Source: Lachnospiraceae bacterium (GTDB lineage Bacteria > Bacillota > Clostridia > Lachnospirales > Lachnospiraceae). Taken from it: a stretch of 36,625 nucleotides of DNA. The translations under genes and the position numbers were made by a program. Positions 14,961-22,642 of the stretch are shown one piece after another; position 1 is the first letter of the stretch, and every line of letters starts with the position of its first letter. The notes under the pieces are model-generated. The model was given only the letters and a program-made list of their open reading frames with translations, was not told the origin of the DNA and searched no databases. The stretch is taken from positions 1-36,625 of the forward strand of contig JAFQZU010000006.1 in NCBI GenBank assembly GCA_017405805.1, in the 5' to 3' direction.

Positions 14961-16136
14961 ATGATTAACGGATCAAAGGTACTGGATCACTCCATTCGCT
15001 GGGCAATGGTAGGCGGCGGCCTGGGCAGCCAGATCGGCTATATCCACCGCTCTTCCGCGCAGCGCGATGGCAATTTCAAGCTGGTCGCCGGCGCGTTCGA
15101 CATCAACCCTGAGCGCGGCATGGCATTCGGAAGAGATCTGGGCGTAGATCCCGATCGCTGCTACCCCGATTACCAGACCATGTTTGCCGAGGAGGCAAAG
15201 CGCGAAGACGGCATCGAAGCAGTTTCCATCGCAACCCCCAACGGCACGCATTACGCCATCACCAAGGCAGCACTCGAAGCAGGTCTCCACGTAGTCTGCG
15301 AGAAGCCCGTCTGCTTCACCTATGAAGAGGCCGAGGAGCTGGTCGCTCTCGCCAAGGCCAAGAACCGCGTGGTCGGCGTCACCTACGGATACTCCGGACA
15401 TCAGATGATCCAGCAGGCCCGCCAGATGATCAAGAACGGCGACCTGGGCCAGATCCGCGTGATCAACATGAGCTTCGCTTTTGGCGCTTACAATACCAAG
15501 CTCGAAGAGACCAATCCCGCCGCAAAATGGCGCTTCGATCCCTCCAAGGCAGGCATTTCCTTCGCCATGGCCGACGTCGGCACACACCCGCTTTACATCA
15601 TCGAGGCGATGATCCCGGATATGAAGATCGACAAGCTCATGTGCACGAGACAGGCCTTCATCGAGGGCAGACAGCTCGAGGACAACGCCTTCACCATCAT
15701 GGAGCTCGAGGGCACCGAGAACGTGCAGAAGGGCGCGCAGGTCTACTGCTGGTCCAGCTCCATCAACTGCGGCGCACGCCACGGCCACAAGATCCGCGTC
15801 GTGGGCGAGAAGGCATCCATCGAGTGGGACGACGAGAGACCCAATCAGATGACCTATGAGATCGAAGGCGAGCCCGTCCGCATCCTTGAGCGCGGCGCCG
15901 GCTACCTGTATCCCGAAGCACGCGTAGAGGACCGCATCGGCGGCGGCCACGCGGAGGGACTGTTCGAAGCATGGAGCAACCTTTACAGAAGATTTGCCGT
16001 CGCTATGTCCGGCGCGGACAGCGCTGAGTACGGCGATTTCTGGTACCCCAACGTCGAGGCCGGCGCGAACGGCATCAAGTGGCTCGAGAAGTGTGTCGAG
16101 TCCGCTGACAACGGCGCCGTCTGGGTCAAATACTGA
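14961..16136 (+). CDS. Gfo/Idh/MocA-family dehydrogenase, second inositol/sugar type
   Basis: The 391-residue product has the nucleotide-binding start (IRWAMVGGGLGSQIGYIHRSS), the EKP motif with Lys115, and ADVGTHPLYIIEAM supplying Asp205 and His209. All three catalytic positions of the Gfo/Idh/MocA family are thus kept. It is about 50 residues longer than iolG here and only distantly similar, so it is not a recent duplicate. The ATG follows a textbook AAGGAGG site. It is followed after 36 bases by an IolE-like barrel gene and preceded by an AraC regulator. Plausible substrates are another inositol isomer (for example scyllo-inositol) or a sugar 3-dehydrogenase substrate; the sequence alone does not decide. 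Confidence 0.88.
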   Translation: MINGSKVLDHSIRWAMVGGGLGSQIGYIHRSSAQRDGNFKLVAGAFDINPERGMAFGRDLGVDPDRCYPDYQTMFAEEAKREDGIEAVSIATPNGTHYAITKAALEAGLHVVCEKPVCFTYEEAEELVALAKAKNRVVGVTYGYSGHQMIQQARQMIKNGDLGQIRVINMSFAFGAYNTKLEETNPAAKWRFDPSKAGISFAMADVGTHPLYIIEAMIPDMKIDKLMCTRQAFIEGRQLEDNAFTIMELEGTENVQKGAQVYCWSSSINCGARHGHKIRVVGEKASIEWDDERPNQMTYEIEGEPVRILERGAGYLYPEARVEDRIGGGHAEGLFEAWSNLYRRFAVAMSGADSAEYGDFWYPNVEAGANGIKWLEKCVESADNGAVWVKY

Positions 16137-16172
16137 TCATCATCCGAACTGCCATAAAAGGAGGTAAACGAC

Positions 16173-17105
16173 ATGCCTATGCAGATCTGCGGTGCTCCGG
16201 CGAGCTGGGGCGTAGACAATCCCGAGAATCCCTATCTTCCTCACTGGACAAAGGTGCTCTCCGAAGCACATCAGGCAGGATATACTGCCATTGAACTCGG
16301 ACCTTACGGCTACATGCCCATCGACGCCGATGTCGTCGCGGCAGAGCTTGAGAAAAATGAGCTCGCCATCGTTGCCGGCACGATCTTCCACGATCTCGTG
16401 GATCCCGCAAACCAGCCCTCCGTCCTGGAGGCCGTGGACAACATCTGCCGCCTGATCACTGACCCCAGGCTCCCCAAGCTCCCGGTCCTGGAAGGCCAGA
16501 AGTTCCCCACCCCCTACCTGACGGTCATGGACTGGGGACACGACGAGCGCGACTACAACGCAGGTCATCCCGACCGCGCGCCCCGCATGAATGACGAGGA
16601 GTGGAAGCAGTTCATCGGCCACGTCCGCGCTGTATGCGACCGCGCGAACAGCTGGGGCGTCCGTCCCGTGATCCACCCGCACTCCGGCACCTACATCGAG
16701 TACTCCGATGAGATCGCCCGCTTCGTGCAGGACATCCCGTATGACGTCGCAGGCCTTTGCCTGGATACCGGCCATCTGTATTACTGCAAGATGGATCCGG
16801 TCACCTACCTCAAGAAGTATGCTGACGTTCTGGACTACGTACACTTCAAGGACGTCAACCAGAAGGTATATGAATCCGTCATGAACAAGCACATCCGCTT
16901 TTTTGACGGCTGCGGCGAAGGCACGATGTGCCCCGTCGGCACCGGCGCCCTCGACTATCCCGCCATCAAGACGGCCCTCGAGGAGATCGGCTACAGCGGC
17001 TACATCACGATCGAGCAGGAGCGCGATCCCAGGAACCAGGAGACCTCCCTCAGAGACGTCAAAGCCAGCGTGGATTACCTCAAGAGCGTAGGCTACCAGA
17101 TCTGA
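16173..17105 (+). CDS. IolE-like sugar isomerase/dehydratase TIM barrel
   Basis: The 310-residue xylose-isomerase-like barrel opens with QICGAPASWGVDNP, as IolE proteins do. It has the ligand-bearing segments VRPVIHPHSGTYIEY, CLDTGHLYY, DYVHFKDVNQ and YITIEQERDP. GTGALDYPAIKTALEEIGYSGY is the typical IolE-type C-terminal strand. AGGAGG stands 8 bases before the ATG. It is the second gene of the operon with the 14961 dehydrogenase and is followed by a strong terminator. The pair mirrors iolG-iolE (oxidation, then dehydration or isomerisation), suggesting a parallel entry route for a second cyclitol or sugar acid. It differs clearly from the iolE at the window start. Confidence 0.86.
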   Translation: MPMQICGAPASWGVDNPENPYLPHWTKVLSEAHQAGYTAIELGPYGYMPIDADVVAAELEKNELAIVAGTIFHDLVDPANQPSVLEAVDNICRLITDPRLPKLPVLEGQKFPTPYLTVMDWGHDERDYNAGHPDRAPRMNDEEWKQFIGHVRAVCDRANSWGVRPVIHPHSGTYIEYSDEIARFVQDIPYDVAGLCLDTGHLYYCKMDPVTYLKKYADVLDYVHFKDVNQKVYESVMNKHIRFFDGCGEGTMCPVGTGALDYPAIKTALEEIGYSGYITIEQERDPRNQETSLRDVKASVDYLKSVGYQI

Positions 17106-17131
17106 CACATATTAAAAATCGGACATTTTTT

Positions 17132-17170
17132 GCCCCGGCAGCACAGCAGGCCTGCCGGGGCTCTTTTTTT
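17132..17170 (+). terminator. Rho-independent terminator of the dehydrogenase/TIM-barrel operon
   Basis: GCCCCGGCAG (17132-17141) pairs perfectly with CTGCCGGGGC (17152-17161), followed by TCTTTTTTT. It lies 27 bases after the stop codon. Confidence 0.95.
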
Positions 17171-17180
17171 GCGGCCCTCT

Positions 17181-17225
17181 CCGACACCGGTATCTCTTGC
17201 TTTTTCCCTCTATCTTTTTTATAAT
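17181..17225 (+). promoter_or_regulatory. Sigma-A promoter and operator of the second LacI-type gene
   Basis: TTGCTT (17197-17202) and TATAAT (17220-17225) are exactly 17 bases apart. ACCGGTATCTC at 17186-17196 directly abuts the -35 box and is shared with the twin sites upstream of iolG. This points to autoregulation by the product of the gene that follows. Confidence 0.8.
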
Positions 17226-17270
17226 TTTTATGTGTCCTGTTTTGTGTACATCCAAGTAGAGGTCAATCCT

Positions 17271-18299
17271 ATGAGCGTAACGTTGAAGCAGATCGCCGAT
17301 CTGGCAGGGACTACCAAATCCACCGTGGACAAGGTCATCCACGACCGCCCGGGCGTCAGTGACAAAAAACGCCGTGAGATCAAAAAGCTCCTGCAGGAAT
17401 ACGGCTACGAAGCCAATCCCCTGGCGAAAGCCCTTAACTACCAGAAGCGCAAGATGAAAGTCGCCATCATCATGCCTGCCGTGACGGCGGCGCCTTCCAT
17501 CCGGAAGGGAATGGAGATCGTGCGCCAGGATTTCCAGAGTTTCAATATACAGGTGGAATACCATGAAGTGGGCGCCGCGGACGCAGAGGAACAGGTGAAG
17601 TGCATCCGGAAAGCCGCAAAGGAAAAGGTCTCCGGCGCCATCATCCTGCCCATCCGCTCGGACATTGTCCGGGATGCCATACAGGAGCTGATCTCGCAGG
17701 ACATTCCTGTCGTGATCGTCAATTCGGAGCTGCAGGCGGACGGCATCCTCTGCTATGTGGGACAGGATATGTTCCAGTCCGGAAGCGTCGCCGCGAGAAT
17801 GCTGGATCTTTTTACGGACGGAAAAGCCGAGATCGGGATCATCTCCTGTACCAACATGATCGGCCACGAGCAGCGTGAACAGTCCTTCAAAAACAGCGTC
17901 ACGAGCAGCTATCCCGGCTTTCACATCGCGCAGACCAGGTATATCCTGGAGACGTCCGAGGACGCCTACCGCCAGACGCTGGAGATGCTGCAGGAAAATC
18001 CGGAGATCGACTCCGTCTTCATCACCTGCGGCTGTGTCGCGGATATCTGCCGCGCCGTCCGGGATCACAAAAAGGCCGCGCATAGGGATGCGCAGCCTGT
18101 GATCATCTGTTATGAGAAGTATAGAGAGATCCGCGATCTCATCCGCCGGAAGGAAATCGCCTGCTCCCTGACGGGAAGCCTCTCCAAGCAGGGCCGCATC
18201 TCCATGCGCGTCCTGTTCGAATATCTGGTATACGACCGGCTCCCGTCCGAGAAGCGCTACTATTTCAGCAACAAGATCATGATCTGCGAGAACTGCTGA
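17271..18299 (+). CDS. LacI-family transcriptional regulator, second copy
   Basis: The 342-residue product has an N-terminal LacI helix-turn-helix (TLKQIADLAGTTKSTVDKVIHDRPGVS) and a periplasmic-binding-protein-like sensor domain. In the sensor, MKVAIIMPAVTAAPSIRKGMEI, ILPIRSDIVRDAIQELI, YVGQDMFQSGSVAARML and VFITCGCVADICRAV resemble sugar-responsive LacI proteins. As in the regulator at 5283, the recognition helix has TVDK rather than TVSR. The ATG at 17271 follows GAGG by 8 bases; the longer frame from 17130 would run through the terminator and promoter. The shared ACCGGTATCTC sites link it to itself and to iolG. Its last 23 bases overlap the 3' end of the convergent gene at 18277. Confidence 0.92.
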   Translation: MSVTLKQIADLAGTTKSTVDKVIHDRPGVSDKKRREIKKLLQEYGYEANPLAKALNYQKRKMKVAIIMPAVTAAPSIRKGMEIVRQDFQSFNIQVEYHEVGAADAEEQVKCIRKAAKEKVSGAIILPIRSDIVRDAIQELISQDIPVVIVNSELQADGILCYVGQDMFQSGSVAARMLDLFTDGKAEIGIISCTNMIGHEQREQSFKNSVTSSYPGFHIAQTRYILETSEDAYRQTLEMLQENPEIDSVFITCGCVADICRAVRDHKKAAHRDAQPVIICYEKYREIRDLIRRKEIACSLTGSLSKQGRISMRVLFEYLVYDRLPSEKRYYFSNKIMICENC

Positions 18300-19203
18300 G
18301 GCATGCCTGCATGGCCGCAAACAGCTTTTCGATAAAAAAGGGCTTTTCGGCAAAAGCGTTCATTCCCGCGTCCATGGACGCTTTTCGATCCTTTTCACTG
18401 ACATTTGCGCTGGCAGCGATGATGGGCACGGAGGCTTTCCCCGCATCCGGGATGGCGCGGATCCTGCGCGTGGCCTCGATCCCGTCCATCTCCGGCATGA
18501 TAATATCCATCAGGATCAGATCATAATAGCCTGCCGGCGCATGCTCCACCATTTCCAGGCAAATCTTCCCGTTCCGGGCGTATTCCACCTCTGCGCCCGT
18601 CTGTCCCAGGATCTCTCCCGCAATCTCGCGGTTGATGGCAATATCCTCCGCGACGAGAATGCGGCGTCCGGTAAAATCGTAATCCCGTATGGATTTCCCT
18701 CTTCTGCCGGATAGTTTATCCAGATACTCATTCAGAGGCTTTGCCTCTGTCTTCGAAGCTGCGCGCAGCGTTTCCATCGTCCTGCGCTCCTGATCCGTGA
18801 CCTCCATGATCCTGTCAAAAGCACCCAGAAGATACTCACCGGAAATGCGTATGTTTTCCAAATAATGTGTGAGCTGCTGCTCGTCTTCCTTGTGGCTTTG
18901 CGCCATTTCCACGCACCCGAGAATAATGTGCAGGGGCGTCCGGATATCCGGGGACATCTCAAAGATCTGCAGGAGCCGGGAGGGCCGCCCCTCCCAGACG
19001 CTGTCATTCACGAGATCGTTGACCGTCACACCCAGAATGTCCGCAAGCTTCGGAAAAAGAGTGATATCCGGATAGGAAAGATCTCTCTCCCATTTCGAGA
19101 CAGCTTTGTCCGTGACACCTATTTTTGCGGCAAGCTGTGCCTGTGTCATCCGGTTCTGCGTCCGAAGGGAGCGAATTAATTTACCAAAAGATGTTTTTTT
19201 CAC
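18277..19203 (-). CDS. XRE-HTH / degenerate histidine-kinase / receiver fusion protein
   Basis: The 308-residue product joins three parts. Residues 6-65 form a Cro/CI helix-turn-helix (LIRSLRTQNRMTQAQLAAKIGVTDKAVSKWERDLSYPD). Residues about 80-145 look like a HisKA dimerisation helix pair, but the motif reads MSPDIRTPLHIILG: the phospho-accepting His is replaced by Pro85. There is no ATPase domain. Residues 180-302 are a receiver domain with acidic pocket Asp187, phospho-acceptor Asp233 (LILMDIIMPEMDG), Ser265 and Lys287 all present. The GTG at 19203 follows GGGAGG by 8 bases; the frame upstream to 19338 is not coding. It probably binds DNA and is phosphorylated by an unlinked kinase. It converges on the LacI gene at 17271. 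Confidence 0.88.
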   Translation of the reverse strand: MKKTSFGKLIRSLRTQNRMTQAQLAAKIGVTDKAVSKWERDLSYPDITLFPKLADILGVTVNDLVNDSVWEGRPSRLLQIFEMSPDIRTPLHIILGCVEMAQSHKEDEQQLTHYLENIRISGEYLLGAFDRIMEVTDQERRTMETLRAASKTEAKPLNEYLDKLSGRRGKSIRDYDFTGRRILVAEDIAINREIAGEILGQTGAEVEYARNGKICLEMVEHAPAGYYDLILMDIIMPEMDGIEATRRIRAIPDAGKASVPIIAASANVSEKDRKASMDAGMNAFAEKPFFIEKLFAAMQACLSSSRRS

Positions 19204-19315
19204 TCGATGTACCTCCCTCGTATGACAAGGGTAGCATGGAGGAGGTCTCTGCGCAATCGACGGGTGGTTTAGCGCAGCCGGGCCGGATCCGGCATATGCG
19301 TTCAGGGCAGCGGCG

Positions 19316-19879
19316 TCACTTCCGCTCCTTCGGAACACTGATCTCGCCGCCCCGGTTCTGCGCCGTATACACGCCGCAGTTGCCGACGAAGATGTTCCAG
19401 TAGGCGCCGTTTGATCCCGGCGTCAGATATTCCAGTATGCCCTTCATGGCGATCGCGTGCGTGGAGATCAGGATGTTGCCCTCCAGATGCCGGATATCCT
19501 CCACGAACCTGCCCGCTCGCTCCACTACTTCGGACAGCTGCTCCATTCCCTCCGGCGCCGGATTGTTGACGAAGTCCTTGAAAAAAGTGACCATCTCAGG
19601 CGGAAGGTTTCCCAGGTCCGTCCCCTCATAGGGACCGTACTCCATCTCGATCAGCCGCTCGTCGATCACGGGCTGCGCGTAGGGCGCGACCAGCTGTGCC
19701 GTCTGCACCGCCCTGGTCAGCGGACTCGTAAAAACATAGTCAAAATGGACGTCCTGCAGGGAGGCAGCCGCCTCTTTTGCCTGCCGGATCCCCGTCTCAT
19801 TGAGCGGGTAGTCGCTCCTGCCCTGCAGAACCCTGCGGTTATTCATCTCTGTCTGTCCGTGCCGGATAATATAGATCAT
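19316..19879 (-). CDS. Histidine phosphatase family protein (phosphoglycerate mutase-like)
   Basis: The 187-residue product carries the phosphohistidine motif IIRHGQTEMNNRRVLQGRSDYPLNETG at its start (His7), the second-arginine segment SPLTRAVQTAQL, the EMEYGPYEG acid region, and a second catalytic His in ILISTHAIAMKGIL. These define the branch of small-molecule or cobalamin-type phosphatases (CobC/GpmB-like). Substrate cannot be assigned. GGGGAG precedes the ATG. It is 45 bases downstream of the metallophosphoesterase gene and 112 upstream of the XRE-receiver gene, all on one strand, so co-transcription is possible. Confidence 0.9.
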   Translation of the reverse strand: MIYIIRHGQTEMNNRRVLQGRSDYPLNETGIRQAKEAAASLQDVHFDYVFTSPLTRAVQTAQLVAPYAQPVIDERLIEMEYGPYEGTDLGNLPPEMVTFFKDFVNNPAPEGMEQLSEVVERAGRFVEDIRHLEGNILISTHAIAMKGILEYLTPGSNGAYWNIFVGNCGVYTAQNRGGEISVPKERK

Positions 19880-19924
19880 CTCTGTCTCCCCGTCTTTGCA
19901 AACATCCTGCGGCTTTTCATCTGA

Positions 19925-21163
19925 CTATTCGCTTTGCAGCGGCACTTCCAGATGCAATGCACTCATTTTTGTTCCCTCGAGCACGGATTTCATCCACGGC
20001 CCGTAATTGTAATCCCACAGCACTTCGATCATTCTTTTATAATACATCTCCTGCCGGATCTGCGCAGCATGCTCCGCGATCGTCCCCTCCCGGAAACACT
20101 CCATGAATTGACCGATCAGCTTCATGATCTGATTGTACTCATAGCCCACGACTTTTTCCCGGTCCAGAATGGAGGCAAACATCTGCTCCATATAGGCCGC
20201 GCTCTCTTCGTCCAGTTTTTGGAGCCTTTCTGCCCCGCTGTTTCCGAGAAAGGCCGTATCGAAGGGTTCCGACAAGTAAACGATCCTGTCCTCTCCGACC
20301 GCCAGCCTTCCGATCGGGTGACCGCCGGAAAAAGGCATGCCGCTCAGGATTTCATACAGTCCGTCCGTCTCCAGAATATACTGAAAATGCATGTGGCCGG
20401 TCAGGGCCAACCGCACGCCGCCATCGCGCAGAAGTTCGGGAAGCGCCGGATTCTGGATCAGATGGGTCTGCGCGCCCTCCTCGCCCTGCCCGTAAAGCAC
20501 GTTGTGGTGAGAGAGGAAGATCACCGTATGGCCCCGGTATTTCTCCAGCATCTCTTCGAGCCACTGCATGGTCTCCCGGCAGAAAACGCCCGGTCCGCCC
20601 GGATCGACGGTATTGTCATCCATGGCCAGAAATACCACATCCTTCACGACGGCGGTATAACTGAGGGATGCCGCATCCCTGTCAGCCGGTGTGAGGAGCC
20701 CGAAATACCTCTCTTCGAAGGCCGCGGCGTCCATGCCGTCAAAATCGTGATTGCCGGTCGTCAGAATGACCGGAATGCCCGCGTCCCGCACCTTCTGCAG
20801 CTTTTTGACCAGCCCGGATACGTCGTCAGCATATCCGCTGTCCGTGTTGTCCCCGGTCATGATGAAGACGTCCGGCTTTTCCGCGATCACCTGCGCAAGA
20901 AGAGCGTCCGTGATCTCCTCCGCCATCGCGATGCCGGGAACGACCGACCCGTCTGCCTCCCGGTTTTCGGTATAGTGCAGGTCCGAGATGACGAAAGCTT
21001 TCAGACTCTCTTCGTCTGACCAGACGGGATCATCTGCCCATTCTTCGCCGGCAGCAGTTTCTTCGGCTTCCCCGGATGTGCCGCCCGTCGATGCCGAGCA
21101 TCCGGCGGCGGCAGCGCAAAGCACCGCGGCCATGATCGTAAAAAGAATTCTTCTGTAAACCAT
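19925..21163 (-). CDS. Metallophosphoesterase lipoprotein (calcineurin-like)
   Basis: The 412-residue product starts with a lipoprotein signal (MVYRRILFTIMAAVLCAAAAGC, Cys22) and a Glu/Ala-rich tether. All calcineurin-type metal motifs follow in order: FVISDLHYTEN, IMTGDNTDSG, LTTGNHDFDG, FLSHHNVLYG and ALTGHMHFQYI. It is therefore an exported, membrane-anchored phosphoesterase with two metals, acting outside the membrane on a phosphate ester or nucleotide. The C-terminal 130 residues (NQIMKLIGQFMECFREG onward) are helical and of unknown role. The ATG has only a weak AGAAAG site. It follows the MtmB-like gene by 92 bases holding a terminator-like stem, so it may be expressed partly by read-through from that operon. 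Confidence 0.9.
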   Translation of the reverse strand: MVYRRILFTIMAAVLCAAAAGCSASTGGTSGEAEETAAGEEWADDPVWSDEESLKAFVISDLHYTENREADGSVVPGIAMAEEITDALLAQVIAEKPDVFIMTGDNTDSGYADDVSGLVKKLQKVRDAGIPVILTTGNHDFDGMDAAAFEERYFGLLTPADRDAASLSYTAVVKDVVFLAMDDNTVDPGGPGVFCRETMQWLEEMLEKYRGHTVIFLSHHNVLYGQGEEGAQTHLIQNPALPELLRDGGVRLALTGHMHFQYILETDGLYEILSGMPFSGGHPIGRLAVGEDRIVYLSEPFDTAFLGNSGAERLQKLDEESAAYMEQMFASILDREKVVGYEYNQIMKLIGQFMECFREGTIAEHAAQIRQEMYYKRMIEVLWDYNYGPWMKSVLEGTKMSALHLEVPLQSE

Positions 21164-21190
21164 GAACTTTCTGTTTTCAAACGGAAACAG

Positions 21191-21214
21191 CGAGGCCGCC
21201 GTAAGGCAGCCCCG
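21191..21214 (-). terminator. Terminator-like hairpin after the MtmB-like gene
   Basis: A 10-base stem (21191-21200 with 21205-21214, two G-U pairs in the minus-strand RNA) closes a 4-base loop; a mildly T-rich stretch follows. Probably leaky. Confidence 0.45.
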
Positions 21215-21255
21215 CGTAGTGATTGTAAAATGCTTTTCTCAGTTCAGGCTTTCCG

Positions 21256-22632
21256 TCAAAGCGCAAGACCCATATTCCGCAGATCTTCCACGACCTCGTC
21301 GTACATCTGCTGCCACGCCGGCACGGGCGTGATCGTCTCCATGTCGTACGCCTCGTCGAAAGGACGGCCGGGATTTCCTCCCTCCATCCGGAAGGCGTGC
21401 TCGTACTTATCCAGGAGCTGCAGGACGATCCGGTTCGCTTCGCTCCGCGTCATTTTCATGCGCGCGACGGCTTTGCCGACTTCTCCCATCAGACGGCACT
21501 CCAGGCCGGTCCCGTGAGGAACACGGCCGTTGGCAGCCCCGATCCCCTCGAGATGGCCGCCGCTGACCGTCACGACGATGGAGTTTGCTGCCACTTCATA
21601 GAGCAGTTCCTTCGTCATGCTGCCGCTGGTCGGCCACAGGTCACAGACGATGATGGCCGGCGCATGCTCCGCAAAGGTCTGGCAGAGCACCGACTGCAGC
21701 CACAGGCACCCTCTTGCGGTGGTGGCCACGTCCGTGATGTGGATGGGGTGGCAGAGATGATAGTCCGCGGCGGCAAAAAGGTTAGCCGCCATGATGGAAG
21801 CGATCATGATCATGCAGCTTCCGGGCGCGTCGCCGCCCAGTCCGCCGACCATAGTGCAGGCCAGGGACGCGTTCTTCATCCCGTAATCCAGGGAGCTGGC
21901 TGCCCGCACCAGATTTCCGTTGTCCATGATCAGCTCGTTGAACAGGGCCACCAGATGCGAATCACACGGTCTGAGCCATCTCTCCGAGACGGCCGCAATG
22001 TCTCCGATCTCCGTCACGGCGCTCTCCGCGGCGAGAAGCCCGAGGCCGGGTCTGCCGACCTTGTTCAGGGCTTTATGGAGATACTCCATCTCCTTGCGGA
22101 CCGCAAAGACCTCGGAGGGCTCCCCGTTCTGGACCGGATATCCGTCCACATCTACCAGCGATCCGCAGGTCAGAAGGTCGATGACCGGCTCCTTGGCCAC
22201 GCTCTCGATGATCGGATAGTACAGTCTCTCAGGCGTCGGGCAGCCCGGATTGCCTGCCCAGATGGCCGGCGGGCGCTCGTCCTCGACGCGGCGGGCCACA
22301 AGCGTAAAGGCGTCTTTTCCCTCGCCCATGGTCAGCTCCGTCTTCATGTTCCTAAGGCCCTCGTCGATCTCCTCTTCCGAGAGCTTCATGATCCTGCCGG
22401 TGCTCATGTTGTAGATGCCGGTGCGGATCAGGAGTTCTTTGGCCGCCTGAAACATATTGGCAAAGAGCTCGCTGTCCTCCGGGATCAGTTCCTCCCGATC
22501 CCAGTCAAAGTCATATTCCTCGACAAGATCCATGACGTTTTCCACGATGTAGTCCACGTCCCAGTCGTTTTTGTCGACCTTTTCTCCTGTCTTTCCCCTC
22601 TCATAGAGGGCAAGAAACTGTTTTCTGTCCAT
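21256..22632 (-). CDS. Non-pyrrolysine homologue of monomethylamine methyltransferase MtmB
   Basis: The 458-residue product has the exact length of archaeal MtmB (monomethylamine:corrinoid methyltransferase). By eye it aligns end to end: GRPGLGLL against GRPGMGV-Pyl, NELIMD, DYHLCHPIHI, TGLECRLMGEVGKAVA, FDEAYDMETITPVPAWQQMYD. In methanogens pyrrolysine 202 is encoded by an in-frame TAG; here the aligned residue is Leu200, codon CTC at 22035-22033, and there is no internal stop. Two acidic residues I recall lining the pyrrolysine pocket (Glu229, Glu259) also appear replaced. The gene lies 10 bases after a BMP-type lipoprotein gene in an ABC-import operon. No corrinoid protein, methylcobamide:acceptor methyltransferase or pyl gene is in the window. 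It may demethylate an imported amine onto a corrinoid protein encoded elsewhere, or have lost that chemistry. Confidence 0.85.
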   Translation of the reverse strand: MDRKQFLALYERGKTGEKVDKNDWDVDYIVENVMDLVEEYDFDWDREELIPEDSELFANMFQAAKELLIRTGIYNMSTGRIMKLSEEEIDEGLRNMKTELTMGEGKDAFTLVARRVEDERPPAIWAGNPGCPTPERLYYPIIESVAKEPVIDLLTCGSLVDVDGYPVQNGEPSEVFAVRKEMEYLHKALNKVGRPGLGLLAAESAVTEIGDIAAVSERWLRPCDSHLVALFNELIMDNGNLVRAASSLDYGMKNASLACTMVGGLGGDAPGSCMIMIASIMAANLFAAADYHLCHPIHITDVATTARGCLWLQSVLCQTFAEHAPAIIVCDLWPTSGSMTKELLYEVAANSIVVTVSGGHLEGIGAANGRVPHGTGLECRLMGEVGKAVARMKMTRSEANRIVLQLLDKYEHAFRMEGGNPGRPFDEAYDMETITPVPAWQQMYDEVVEDLRNMGLAL

Positions 22633-22642
22633 ATCCTACCTG

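Noticed and set aside
17130-17270. N-terminal extension of the second LacI protein
   Set aside because: The extension covers the terminator and the -35/-10 promoter; ATG 17271 starts exactly at the helix-turn-helix and has a ribosome site.
19204-19338. N-terminal extension of the XRE-receiver protein
   Set aside because: GTG 19203 has a GGGAGG site and begins the helix-turn-helix; the upstream residues show no conservation pattern and overlap the end of the phosphatase gene.
21256-22632. Pyrrolysine-dependent methyltransferase
   Set aside because: There is no in-frame TAG, the aligned position is a CTC leucine codon, and no pylT, pylS or pylBCD gene is seen.
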